Assembly (NCBI RefSeq): GCF_035222485.1
Contig: NC_085920.1
Coordinates: 6,572,001-6,636,000, forward strand
DNA: 64,000 nucleotides
DNA from: Podospora pseudoanserina
Taxonomy: Eukaryota > Ascomycota > Sordariomycetes > Sordariales > Podosporaceae
Direction of reading: 5' to 3'
In this document: positions 11,281 through 23,385 of the stretch, piece after piece
How positions within the stretch are numbered: position 1 is the first letter of the stretch
How the letters are laid out: each line of letters begins with the position of its first letter
Translations under genes and position numbers: made by a program
Notes under the pieces: model-generated
What the model was told of the DNA's origin: nothing
Databases searched by the model: none
What the model saw: the letters and a program-made list of their open reading frames with translations, nothing else

Positions 11281-13624
11281 ATGCCTGGCGTCGTCGATGG
11301 GCGCTCGAGAAAGCGCCATCTCCCAGGCGTCCTAAGAGAGGATTCTGACGACGAGCTGGGAACAGAAGACCTTCCGTGGGAATGGATTTATGCCAACGAG
11401 CCAGACACCGAGGAAAACAATGGGAGGAAACGAAAACGAGCTACGTGGCAAGATGGCCAGATTATTGGCGCTCGTAATGGCAATTTCGAGTGCTATTTGG
11501 GAGACACGACGCTGCTGAAGGCCGATAGCTCCAACGAAGCCTGGGTTGGCATAATATGCGAGTTCCAGGAGGACGAGGAGGGCGAGATGGCCGCCAACTT
11601 CATGTGGTTCTCGTCGCCAAACGAGATTCGCAGCGCAAAGAAGAGGACGGATTATGTGGAGGTGTGTGTGATTGCGCTTTGTCTTTGCCTTGATCTCGAG
11701 TTGCTAACTTTTTCTGCCTCTATAGAACGAGCTCTACATCACCACCTCGTTCGATGTCAACGCCTTGTCGACCATCAATGGCAAGGCCCATGTTATGTCG
11801 CAGCAAGCCTTCATGAACGAATTCCCAACAGGCAAAGTGCCACGCAAATCCAAGCAGTATGGAAAAGTATTTATTTGCCGAAGGGGCTGCAACACCAGAA
11901 CATGCACCTACACCGAGGAGTTCATCTGGGAGGATATTTACCACGGCAGGGAAGACCTCGAGGCTCTCCAGGAGCGGCTTCAGAAGGAGACCAAGGCAAC
12001 TCGGAAAAAGAAGCCCGCGAAAGACGAATCCCCCGAGCGAGACTACAAGTTTGAGGCCGACCCAGAAGCAGATGGAGAATATGCCCCTGGCGTCTACCGC
12101 ACCCCAAAGAAGGCTCGTATCAGGGACGCCGTCACCCCCAGCAGCCGACACAAAAAGACAGGCAACAAACCGGCAACCCCCTCCTCCCACCGCCGCATCG
12201 TCGTCAAAAAGCACCTTGAATTCACACCCCTAGCCACCCGAGTCCTCTCTCCTATGCACGTTCACGCCTCCCCATATCAGGTAGCCCGCACCCAGCTCCA
12301 CGTCGCTTCAGTTCCCACCAGTCTACCATGTCGCGAATCCGAGTTCAGTCTCGTCTATTCGCACCTCGAAGCTGCCATCACCGACGGCTCCGGAACCTGC
12401 ATCTACATCTCTGGTACTCCGGGTACAGGCAAAACCGCCACCGTGCGCGAGGTAGTTTCCCACCTCGATGCCGCCGTTCGCGCCGACGAGCTCGATGACT
12501 TTATCTTTGTCGAGATCAACGGCATGAAAATCACCGACCCTCATCAATCTTACGCCTTGCTGTGGGAAGCCCTCAAAGGCCAACGCGTTTCCCCGGCCCA
12601 AGCCCTCGACCTTCTGGAGCGAGAATTCAGCCACCCCTCCCCCCGTCGTGTGCCCTGCGTGGTGTTGATGGACGAACTCGACCAGCTGGTGACCAAAAAC
12701 CAGGGCGTCATGTACAACTTTTTCAACTGGCCCGGCCTCCGCCACTCCAGGCTCATCGTCCTGGCGGTAGCCAACACGATGGACTTGCCCGAACGAACCC
12801 TCTCCAACAAAATCAGCTCCCGTCTTGGTTTGACGCGTATCACGTTCCCGGGGTACAACCACGAACAGCTCATGCGTATCGTCCAGTCTCGCCTGGAAGG
12901 TGTCCCAGGTGACATCGTGGACCCGGATGCAATCCAATTCGCGGCGAGGAAGGTGGCTGCCGTCAGCGGTGACGCCCGCCGGGCTCTGGATATCTGTCGA
13001 CGAGCGGTCGAACTGGCGGAAGCAGACGCGAAAGTTAATGACCTTTCCGACGATGCCACGCCAAACACGCCGACGAAAACCCCCGCCAGGAAGAAGGACG
13101 AATCGCCCCAGAAAAAGAAGAAGAGTTCTGCTGGGAGGGTAACGATCGAGACTGTCCGAAGAGCTATCAACGAGGCCACTTCCAACCCGCTGCAGCAATA
13201 CCTCCGCTCTTTGCCCTTTGCCTCGAAACTTTTGTTGACGGCACTGTGCTTACGGATTCAGAGGACGGGGTTGGCGGAGAGTACGTTTGGGGATGTGCTC
13301 GAGGAGATGCAGCGGATGCTCAAGCTGACGGTCAATGAGTCTCGGCCGTTGAAGTTATTGGAGAAAAGGGCTACAGGGCAGAAGGGGGAAGGGGCAGACG
13401 ATGGAACAGGGTTGATGATTACAAAGGCGAAGCAGACGGGGCAGTTGATCAGACCGGCTGGGTTGGGTTCTGCTGCTGTTGATCTTACCGGGGCCGGGAT
13501 TATCAATCTGGAGGGGCAGAGGCCGGAGAGGCCGAGCAAAATGAGGCTGGCGGTGGGGGATGAAGAGGTTAGGTTGGCGTTTAGGGATGATCCTGAGATT
13601 AAAGGGGTGGGTGTGATGCTTTAA
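11281..13624 (+). CDS. ORC1: Origin recognition complex subunit 1
   Basis: Two exons, 11281-11661 and 11726-13624, give 759 residues; the intron is GT-AG with a GCTAAC branch. The N-terminus (about residues 45-190) looks like a BAH domain. A basic, disordered linker (RKKKPAKDESPER, TPKKARIRDA) leads to the AAA+ ATPase. Walker A is GTPGTGKT near residue 357 and Walker B is VVLMDELDQL near 443. Sensor sequences follow (VLAVANTMDLPERTLSNKISSRLG, shown here in part as ANTMDLPE and KISSRLG). A winged-helix region forms the C-terminus. ORC1 is the ATPase subunit that binds replication origins and loads MCM helicase with Cdc6. Cdc6 is the nearest alternative, but the BAH domain and length favour ORC1. 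The C-terminal 100 residues include an insert rich in K, G and T. Confidence 0.95.
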
Positions 13625-13739
13625 CGAAAAAAAAGATACCCATTTTGCATATGGACAGAAACTTTATAGACCACAGACGATGTTTTGATATCTATGTTTC
13701 CACCCTTGATACAGTTTTGTCTAGATACTGTGACATAAC

Positions 13740-14983
13740 CTATGGAAGATCAATCCCCTCCTCCTCCGCCTTTCGTTGAATATACTTCTTGACCTGTTCC
13801 CCCGTCCGTCAGCTACACATACCACATCAACCCCCGCACCACCACAAGACTTACATCAATCCCAGGCGCCACCTCCAAAGGCAGAAGCCCATCATTATCC
13901 TTCCTGTCCATCTCAGCCCCAGCTTTCATCAACACCACAGCCGCGTCACCTATCATCATCATCATCATCATCAGCCTTGAACCGTTCTCGCTGGAGAAGA
14001 ATAGAAACATACCATGCCCCTCGGCAATAGCATGATGCAACGCCGTTTGTCCAGCTGAATCGCTGGCGTTCAGGGGACTTTTGTGCTTGAGAAACAGGTT
14101 GATCAAGGGGACCGAACCGACGGCGGCGGCGCGGTGGAGGGGGTACTGGCCTCGCTTGTCGCGGACGCGGACGGAAGCGGGAGGTTTGTGTTCTTCGAGG
14201 AGCTTGCGGGCGAGGTCAAGGTTGGACTTGGAGGCTATGAAGTGGAGGACTGTCTAGAGAGGAGTTAGGTGGTGGAAGGGGCAGGGGAGAAGGGGGGAGG
14301 GGATGTACTTGGCCGTTTTCATCTGGATTCTTGTTAGTAAATGAGTAGCATGAGGACGGGAAGGGGGCATGTGCCATGTGGTAATGTGTAAATGTGTGTG
14401 CTAATATGTGGTAGAGGGGTAATGTGGTAAAGGAGAAATGCGGTAGTGTGTTAAAGGGCCAATCAAGACGCGGTAGGGAAACATGGACGTACTTGTCTCA
14501 TTCACGTCGGCATCTCTGGCAAGGAGGAGATCGACCACTCTGTCCGAGTCCTTGACGCTGGCTGCGATCATGAGAGGGGTCCAGCCCATGTCATCCTACA
14601 AGTGAGATCAGAATTGCGCTGTTCCAAGTAGCAGGTATGCTGGGAATATCTTATATACTTTGGCGTCGACATCAAACCCTTTCTGTTGAACCAGGAGGTT
14701 GACAATCTCGTGGTGGTTGTACGAAGCCGCCCAGTGGATGGGAAGACGGCCATCGTCGTCTTTCAGCTTGGCGAGCTTGGGATTGGCCTGTTGGTATGGT
14801 TAGACCGACCATATCATCATCACATGGCGGACAGCTACTTACATTCAGCAAAGACTCTACAACGGTCGCTATTCTGGGAGTCAGAGTCAAAGTCACCGGT
14901 TGAACACACACCGTTGGCTAGCTTCACTTGCCTTTCCCGTCACGAGCGGCTGCGTGGATGGCGAACTTGTCTTGATTTTCCAT
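13740..14983 (-). CDS. NAS6: Ankyrin-repeat proteasome assembly chaperone (Nas6/PSMD10 gankyrin type)
   Basis: Eight exons are inferred: 14983-14932, 14868-14843, 14787-14659, 14595-14493, 14322-14309, 14253-14013, 13949-13855 and 13793-13740, giving 237 residues (PSMD10 is 226). About six ankyrin repeats are visible, for example GRLPIHWAASYNHHEIVNLL, GWTPLMIAASVKDSDRVV, QYPLHRAAAVGSVPLINLF and QTALHHAIAEGHGDAAVVL. The arrangement follows gankyrin/Nas6, which binds the Rpt3 ATPase during 19S proteasome assembly. The fifth exon is only 14 nt and supplies NENGQ between two repeats, preceded by a 170-nt intron. The first intron appears to start GCAAGT (63 nt). This solution keeps the standard repeat spacing (DGK-ATVVESLL), while a GT-AG alternative would add two residues. 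Other ankyrin proteins are possible, but length and composition favour Nas6. Confidence 0.85.
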
Positions 14984-15393
14984 TTTAACTCTGACTTGTT
15001 TGGTATTTCCAGGTATCTAGTTGAAGCTGAAGAATGTAGTTGTATTTAGATGATTCGCTGCTGAAGGCGGCGTCATATAAGTGATGCCTTCCACATCAGA
15101 CCACCCCGCCATAGCAGTGTCAAGAAGAAGGCACTGTGTGGGGCCCCTTCAACTACCCCCTGTAGCTCTAGGCTGGCCCGAGCTTCAGCCACACGCCTGG
15201 AAATTTTGGGGATCCAATGTCAACCGCGCATTGGACAGGCGGAGCCATCGCTATCGTTCATCATCATCATCATCGACGCGACTGAGAACTGCTTGGCTGC
15301 GACAAATCCACCACCAGACACCGGAACTGACGGCCCAAAATTCGATCCACGACTATATCGAGTCACACGCTTACACAGCTTTAATTCTTCACC
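14984..15393. other. Divergent promoter region, Nas6 and Prp46 genes
   Basis: This is 410 bp between divergent start codons. I looked for the proteasome control element GGTGGCAAA on both strands and did not see it. Confidence 0.45.
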
Positions 15394-16949
15394 ATGGCAG
15401 CTGAGGTTGCCAACGGCGCTGGCCTCGAGACGGAAGTATCCCATCTCGAGTCCTTAATCCTGGCCAACGCCCGCAGATCGAAATCCATCTACGCCAACAC
15501 ATCCACAGATTTGGGAAGGAAACGACTAAAGCTCGATCCCGGACTGGCATCAGAAGATCCCGACATCTCGAAAACATCCCTCTCCCTCCGCCTTCACGCC
15601 GAATATGAAGACGTTCAGACCCTACCCGAAGTCATCGCGAAGAAGCTCCCGGCTGCCGGTCCTCGCAAGAAGAAGCCAAAAGCAGCCGAAGAAGCACCAT
15701 CAAAGTCAGAGGAGCACGCGCGCAAATTGATAGAAGGGATACCGGCAAACAAGACCGGGCCTGGTTCCAACGCTCTTGTCCTCTCCAGAAGACCAGGCGG
15801 CGCTGGCGCTGCTGGTGCTGGCGCGAAACCGAGCGCAAACCGCAACGACCCCCAAAATATGAGCCTCACCCGCCGGCAAGACAACCTCCTCGCACAGCCC
15901 CGGCCAGACTGGCACCCACCTTGGAAACTCCAGCGCGTCATCAGCGGCCATCTCGGCTGGGTGCGAGCTCTCGCCGTCGAGCCAAACAACAAGTGGTTCG
16001 CCTCGGGCGCCGGCGACCGCACCATCAAAATCTGGGACCTGGCCTCTGGCCAACTCAAGCTCACCCTCACCGGTCACATCTCGACGGTCCGCGGCCTGGC
16101 GGTATCACCACGACACCCCTACATGTTCTCCTGCGGTGAAGACAAGATGGTCAAGTGCTGGGATCTGGAAACAAACAAGGTCATCCGTCACTACCACGGC
16201 CATTTGTCAGGTGTATACACCCTCAAGCTCCACCCAACCCTCGATGTCCTCGTCACCGGTGGCCGCGACGGCGTAGCTCGTGTATGGGACATGCGCACCC
16301 GAAGCAATGTCCATGTCCTGTCGGGACACACCGGCACCGTCGCCGACCTTGTCTGTCAAGAAGCTGACCCCCAAGTCATAACCGGCAGCTTGGACTCCAC
16401 CGTCCGAATGTGGGATCTCGCCGCGGGCAAGACGATGGGCGTGCTGACCCACCACAAAAAGGGCGTCCGCGCCTTGACCACCCACCCAACCGAGTTCACC
16501 TTCGCAACAGGCAGCACAGGGAGCATCAAGCAGTGGAAGTGCCCCGAGGGAGCCTTCATGCAGAACTTTGACGGCCACAACGCCATTATCAACACCCTGT
16601 CGGTCAACGACCAGAACGTGTTGTTTTCGGGTGGAGACAACGGGTCGATGAGCTTTTGGGACTGGAAGAGCGGGCATAGGTTCCAGGCGTTGGACACGAC
16701 GGCTCAGCCGGGCAGTTTGGATGCTGAGTCGGGGGTGATGAGCTCCATTTTTGACCATTCGGGGTCGAGGTTGATCTGTGGTGAGGCTGATAAGACTAGT
16801 AAGTTTTTTTCTTCTGACAAAACGGATGAGAGGGGGTTTATGTGCTAAACGTTGCGATAGTCAAAATCTGGAAAGAGGATCCCGATGCCACGCCAGAGAC
16901 ACACCCGTTGGAGTGGAAGCCGACCTTGGCTGCTAGTAGGAAGTTTTAA
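15394..16949 (+). CDS. PRP46: WD40 pre-mRNA splicing factor Prp46/PLRG1
   Basis: Two exons, 15394-16798 and 16861-16949, give 497 residues. The last intron (62 nt, branch GCTAAAC) restores [20 protein letters not shown], the conserved end of the family. A basic, disordered N-terminus of about 180 residues precedes seven WD40 repeats. These start at [20 protein letters not shown] and include several GH...WD pairs ([41 protein letters not shown]). Prp46/PLRG1 is a core member of the Prp19-associated complex in the activated spliceosome. The ATG lies in a good context (CACCATGG). If the last intron were retained, the protein would lose its conserved tail. Confidence 0.95.
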
Positions 16950-17190
16950 GTTGAGGGATGAGGTTACGGGGTTATCGTACTTGTAATGAACATGTGTGAA
17001 CTGCATAGCGGCGTGGAACAAAAGAGTATAGGGGCTCGAAAATTGAAGAATCAGTGAGGTACATATTCAACCGCGCACACTACCAGATGTGATTAAACAA
17101 TGTTTGATGTCCTCTACGAAATTACAACCGCAATGCCCATGCAAAATTTATAAATTGTCGTTCCGTCCCCCCCTCCTCCCACCGCACAAA

Positions 17191-19962
17191 CTACTTAATA
17201 GTCCTCTCCACCAGCTCCCTATACATAGCCTTAACATCCTCCACATCAGCTCTCAACTCCTCCACCTCCTCGCTCTTCTCCCCCAGCAGCTCCAGCGTGG
17301 TCTCATACCGCTCCTTCACCTCCCTCACCTCCCCCTCCAACACCCCCACCCTCTTCACCGCAGCACTGTTTTCCTCCACCTTCTTCATCATAGCCACAAT
17401 CTCCGCCCTCGCCTCATCCCTCTGCTTCGAAATCCTCGACAACTCCTCCTTCGCCGCCACCTTTTCCGACTCCAGCCTCCTAATCGCGGCGCTCATCCTC
17501 TCCACCAACTGAACCGACGGCCCGGCAGCAACAGTGGAGACCGAGACCATATCCTGCATGATGTTGTTCTTATCGTTATCCCTCCCGCCACTCCCACTGA
17601 AGGCGTCTTCCCCTTGCTGGATCTCCCGGTGGTTATTCAAAATCGAAGGCGGGGCAGCCTCACTCGTAGGACTGAAAATAGACGTGGGACTGAAGATCCC
17701 ACTGTTGCTCGTCGGGTGGGAGGGCAGAGTAGGGCGGGCAGGCGGTTGGGCCGAGGGTCTTCGACTAAAAGAACCCATTCCGGGGACGGGCAGCCCGATT
17801 CGGGAGTTGGCATCCCCCGCCTCGCTGTTGCTGGACTGCGCGCCAGAAATCTTCCTCGCCTTGCTGGTAAGGGTTTGGATGCCCAAGAAGTCGGTGCTAA
17901 ATGTTCGCTGAGGGACGGCGGAGAGCTGAGGCGAGGCAGGGCGGCTGTCTGGTTTGAACAAGGGGGTGCCAGGGAGATCCTCGAGCCAGGAGCGGGGGCG
18001 CTCGACGATGGGTTGGTGAAAGCTGGTTTGGAGTCTTTCCTTTTCGGCTTCGAAGGCTTGCTTTTGCTTTTCGAGCTCAGACTTGGCTTCTGAGAGAGCC
18101 GTTTCAGCCGCTTCAGCACGTCTGGTGAGGGCGTCAAGTTGGGCTTGGTAGGATTTGACATCTTGTTGGATCGTGGGGATTTTGGTCTTGGTCTCTTCCA
18201 GTTCCTCTTCGTGGCGCTTTGCGCGGACGGCCTGCTGCATTGTCAGTAGTTGTCGGGGACTCATCGCACAGCATTCGAGACTTACCGCCTCGCGAGCTTT
18301 CCGCCTCATGTCCGATTCTCTTTGAAGAGCCTCATCTCTTTCCTTTTCCAGCCCAGCAATACGAGCCAGCAAGTTGGTCTCAATTCCCTGCCAGTTTTCA
18401 CTCGCGATGGAGTACTGTGTCTGCAGCTGTTCGATCTGCCGCAGTAGTTTGGCTTGCGAGTCTCCAGCCACACCCGAAGATGCCTCCTCTGCTCGCATCC
18501 TCATGGCCTCGAGCTTCCCTTCCATCATCTGAACCTCAGCCTTTAGCTCCAACTCTTGCACACGGGCTCGCTCGTTCGCCCTTTCCACCTGCTCTCGAAG
18601 GTCATTTGCTTGCGCTTTGGCACGATCTGCCACCAGAGTCTTTTCGACCTTGAGAGCAGCCACCTGCTCTTCCAGATCATCGATACGTCGCTTATCCTGT
18701 TCTCTCGGGCGTTCGTTTGCCTTGGTCGATAGCTCGTCTACTTGTTCTTTGGCTTTTTGCAGTTGACTTCTGAGGTCCGCGATGGTAGCATCCTTCGACC
18801 GTATCTCTGGTCGCAAGCTGCCGAGTTCCTTCTGAGCTTGATCATACTGCTTTTGTAGAACCACCTGTGATCTTTCCAGCTCATCTGCTCGGCGAGCGCG
18901 CAGACGCAAATTATCCAACTCCTTGTCAGATTTGTCCTTTGCCATCTTCAGGCTGTTGATCTCCTTCTCACCCTCGCCAACTTTGAGCTGCAACTTCTTC
19001 ATGATCGTACGGTGCTTTTGCTCAGTACTGGCGAGCTTCTTGCCCTCCTCCATGAGCTGGGCGATCTGCTGGTCCTTTTCCGCCAACTTCTTCTCGAGAC
19101 TCCCAGCCGGTGCAGCAAGGGCGGCCTTCCTGGCTGAGTCTGTGGCCTCTCTCGCGAGAAACTGCAGTTTGGCTTCAAGAGCATCGATGCGCTCTATGTA
19201 GCCATGAATCTCCTCCTGCTGCTGGGTCTGAGCCACGTCCGGCACATTATTGCCATCCTTCTGCGTTTCTTCGTCTCCAACTGTTGTTTGGTCGGGCTTG
19301 TTGGTGATGATCTCCTCTGTTTCAGGGGCAGGAGTAGGGGTGGGCGCTTCCACGGTTGGCGTGTTCAGGAGAGGCACTTCGGCTGGCGGTGGTGCATCGG
19401 GGGATACCTTCGCGCCGTTGGCTTCATCTGTGACCCCCTGTTCCGTTGTTGTCCCATTCTTCAAGTCTTGTTTGGTATCAACCTCCTTCACGGCATTATC
19501 TTGGGACGTTCTGACAACATCCAGGGAGCCCCGCGGCGAAGAAGTATCCCTTGGCGCATCCTTCAATGCTGGACTCGCCGGACCTATACTATCGATCGAT
19601 GTGCGGCTTGCTGCGTCTAGACTTTGGCGCGGGCTTCCTTGCGCAGAAAGGGGCTTTTGACCGGCCGTTTTCGCAGCTATGGCCCGCGCAAGCCTTTCTT
19701 GGAGCCGATCGTTTGTGCGGGTGCTCGAGGAGGTCCTGGAGGGCCCTGCAAGGAATCCATACTGTCAGAAACCTACAGCCTTCTGGGAAGAGCTTCGATC
19801 ATCAAGCATACCTGGCGATTGCTTCACTGGCGAAGCAGGAGGGGCCGGCTTGGCCTCCTTCGTTTGCGCCGAGCCATCATTGTCCTCGCTGAGTATATTA
19901 TCCAGGCGAGCTTCCACACCAGCTACGGCTTGGGTCAGAAACGACCCCCATCGCGCGGCCAT
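17191..19962 (-). CDS. Golgin of the TMF1/Sgm1 family (coiled-coil Golgi protein)
   Basis: Exons 19962-19812, 19745-18286 and 18234-17191 give 884 residues. The N-terminus MAARWGSFLTQAVAGVEARL is the short conserved helix of TMF/Sgm1 golgins. It is followed by a low-complexity acidic/proline region and a long coiled coil (about residues 200-560). A proline/serine-rich gap and a final coiled coil ending ELLGEKSEEVEELRADVEDV complete it; the last segment matches the TMF 'TATA-binding' region, which binds Rab6/Ypt6-type GTPases. The protein is expected on Golgi membranes as a tether. The second intron (51 or 54 nt) is in frame and without stops, so the frame can be read through it. The GTAAGT donor, CTACTGAC branch and CAGCAG acceptor argue that it is spliced. 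Confidence 0.88.
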
Positions 19963-21275
19963 TGCTCAAAATAACAACAGCACGGCAGTGCTCGCTATGA
20001 CGTTGCCATACAAAGGCGGGGGACAACGGTATAAGTGCGGTGGTCGCCGTTACATTCGATCCATCACAAGTCGTCGAGGGAGGAGGGTAGATAGGCAGAT
20101 AGGCACGGCAGGCTCGCAATCTTCCGATGCCTGCTTCACTTGCAGCTTGTCGCTTTACATCCAGATACACCGAGAAGCCAGAATCCGGTCGTGACGCATG
20201 TCGACACAGTAAGACGAACTACTGTTGCGGAAGGGTTGGTCTCGTATTCTTCCTCAAACACAAGTGCTTGGTCCTTGGCGAAAGGCCACGCCAAACTTAC
20301 AGAGTGTCCAAGCCTTCCAGGGATTCGTAATTGTTCGGCACCTGTCAGCGAGGTGGTCCTTGACTCCAGAGAGCCAATTGGATCCGCTACAGCTCTCGGT
20401 TCAGCCCTTCAGGTGGGGCCGACCTGCTTCAAAGCCAACGCACAGGCCATCCAAGTCGGCATGACCAACGGCGTTTGTTGCTTGAGAATTCGAATTTCAA
20501 AGACGCCATCCAAGTATTTTATTTTATAGCATGTTATACCACCGAGATATACTTTGACGGCAGCTGCTACATGACTGAAGCTTCCATTAACCCTCATGGC
20601 ACCTTGATATACGGTGCTTAGAGATGTAAAAGTTGCCGAGAACGTGCATCATTACATCATCTGCCAGGATCCACCAGTATTGCAGTACTACATCTCTGAA
20701 CATTCATAATTCAAGGTCGAGACGAGGCTTATCGTTATCGTTGCTTCCAAAGTTCCATGATTCTTGCTACTGCGTTCGAAAAGGAGGTTGGGAAACACCA
20801 ACACCAAAGTTTACAGTGGAGAATAATACGTTGGCATGCCCCCAAGTTATAAATTCCAGGCCCTGCCTTCTCAGTTGCTGTCCAGTGTTTGATTCTGAAT
20901 CAGCCGCTTCCAGCATCCTCCCTTCTAACCCTCCACCCTCGTTTTCCGGTTGAGCCGGTATTTATCGGCTGACGGCACGCACAAGAACCTCACCTAGGCC
21001 GGGACCTCGTAAAATACTGGTTTTGATCCTGCGCTGGTTGTTGTTGCACCAACACACCTTCAACCACACTCGCTATTTACGTGCGTTACATATTGGCCCC
21101 GAGAACAGCAAGAGGAGGCCCAGCACAGCGGAACCGAGACGGATAACCAGAGCAACCCGTCTCTTGGCGTGCGCATTGTGCTCGAAGCTCAAACACCAGA
21201 TCTCTGACCACTCTGTTGCCTTGCTTATTTCGCACCATTGTTATGAGACGGGGTGTCGCTTGAGTGTCGTACACA
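19963..21275. other. Divergent intergenic region, golgin and ceramidase genes
   Basis: This is 1.3 kb between divergent starts. Short ORFs have no recognisable content. No RNA gene was seen. Confidence 0.4.
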
Positions 21276-22562
21276 ATGGCATTGGCTTCGGCATTTCGGA
21301 TTCCTTACCGGGAGGCGCGAACTGGGTTTTGGGGGGAGCAAACGTCGACGTTGAACTGGTGTGAAGAGGTAAACAAACCCCCTTTTGTGCCCCAACTAGT
21401 CGGAAAGCCTTGGCTGATCAGAACGTCTAGGACTACAACATCAGCTACTACTGTGCTGAAGTGGTCAACACACTTACAAACTTGGTTTTTATGTACCTTG
21501 GCTTCAAAGGACTACGCAATGTCATCAAGTATGCGCACTCCAAGGTGTTCATCCTCGTGTTTCTCGGCTACATTGTCGTGGGTCTCGGTAGCATGGCGTT
21601 CCATACTACGCTGAAGTGTAAGTTCCCCTTGAGTGATAGTGTAGGTACTTGTCCCTGTTCTAACGTGGAATGCAGATGAGATGCAACTCGCAGACGAACT
21701 CCCCATGATATACACCATCTGCATCATGGCATACGTAGCTTTTGGAACCAACAAGTCTCCTGCTGTGAAGGGTCTTCTTGCGGTATTCCTGCTGGGACTT
21801 GCCACTTTTATCACGGTTTATTATCTTTACGCAAAGGACCCAGTCTTCCATCAGGTGGCTTATGGTTTATTGACGGCGTCAACAATCTTCCGCGGATTCC
21901 ACGTCCTGGAAGGGTATGTCAAACAGAGGGAAATTGACTAGTGCGTATTTGAATTTGGCACACTAACTGTGAGACAGTGTGTTGCGACCAGCGTTCAAGA
22001 AAAGGAACCCTGCCACGTGTGACCAGCACATGAAGGAAATGTGGACACTGGCTCTGACAGGTATGTCCTACCTACACAATACCTATGGTTATACAACAGG
22101 AGGCTGATTTTAAATGGCAAGGCATTTTCATGTTTCTGGCTGGTTTCCTCATCTGGAACATTGATAACGTCTTTTGTCACCACATCACGCAAACGAAGCA
22201 AAAGGTTCTTCTACCGTGGGCCATCATCTTTGAAGGGCATGGATGGTGGCACATCCTAACCGGTCTTGGTATGTTCCTCCTGTGCCCCTCATGCTTTCAT
22301 GATAGGATCAATATGTCGATACTAACGCTGTGTGTAGGTGGTGCGTAATATCCCTTCAGAACCTAACCATTTCCATTCTTTTTTTTTGTGTGCCCAAGGC
22401 TGACTCTGTTCCACAGCATACCATATGATTCTCTGGAGATTGTGGTCCAACTGTTGCCTGGAGGGGAAAGAGGACGAATTTATGCTGGACTGGAAGCCGT
22501 TACGCACAATCCCGCAAGTGGTCCCGCGTACCAAGGGTGCAGCTCATCTCAAGACCCAGTGA
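21276..22562 (+). CDS. Alkaline ceramidase (YPC1/YDC1/ACER family)
   Basis: Seven exons are inferred: 21276-21368, 21431-21617, 21676-21940, 21978-22060, 22122-22268, 22338-22340 and 22417-22562, giving 276 residues. Family motifs are all present: TLNWCEEDYNISYYCAEVVN, GSMAFHTTLKYEMQLADELP, NIDNVFCHH and GHGWWHILTGLGAYH. These supply the histidine, aspartate and serine residues that hold the catalytic zinc in ACER enzymes. Seven hydrophobic segments fit an ER/Golgi membrane protein that hydrolyses (dihydro/phyto)ceramide to sphingoid base and fatty acid. Two features are odd. The third intron is only 37 nt (GTGCGT...CTAACTGTGAGACAG). The glycine-alanine of LTGLGAYH needs a 3-nt exon (GTG) between two introns with good branch sites; skipping it would delete one residue of the motif. 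Confidence 0.92.
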
Positions 22563-23385
22563 GGCGGCTCTGTCCTACCTTCGGTGAAGATCACTATCCG
22601 GGATGATTCTTGATGGTGACGAGGGCCTGGTATATTGCCTATGTGCCCCACACCCCATACCCTCTTTGTGGCAAGGCAACAGCATAGCAACGATACACCA
22701 AGTCGACTACGCGAAAAGGAGTCAAAAACAAGACCCTCGGATGACAAGCACGACTTTGGCAGGGCGGGGTCAAAGGTTGAGCTAAGAGATAAATGAAAAA
22801 ACACCGGAATACAGGCAGAGCCTCATTTATGGAACATGGTACTGGGCTAGAACTGCTATATAGTTACGATGGGCGTTAGTGATCACGGTTCCACATGATA
22901 GATGTTCGACTCGCGGACAAAATAAGTAGGTTGAAACGTAAAACCAAGGGCTTGAAGGATAACGCAAACACTGTGGATTTTGATTCCAGAGCATTCCACT
23001 ATAATTTAAAGGTCTATAATACATACCTATCGCTTATCTACTGTCCTGCTGAGGCCTTCACCCGAGTAGCAATTCTCTCGTTATGCCAACGACGTCTGTC
23101 ATGTGCGCGTAGCTGGTATTGGCACGGTGTTGAATTACACACCAATTACGTTACGGATACACCGTTTCTGCCTACGAGCCCAACACCGCAACCTAAATTT
23201 CCATTTCCAACGGCCAGTGGAAGAGACCAGCAACGACACTGAGCCCCAGCAAAGTTGCTTTGTTACCGCAACTCGCTCGGCTGCGGCACTTTCACGACAT
23301 TTTACTGCCCGAACAATACGCTTCGCCTTGCTTTCTTATCCTAATCTGTTTGGCAGCCCAGTCAGCCTCATCACAACCACCCAAG
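22563..23385. other. Intergenic region between ceramidase and prefoldin 1 genes
   Basis: This 823-bp region lies between tandem genes and is A/T-rich around 22900-23040. No gene was seen. Confidence 0.4.

Noticed and set aside
12323-13198. 291-codon minus-strand ORF
   Set aside because: It lies opposite the ORC1 ATPase domain, whose motifs leave no doubt about the coding strand.
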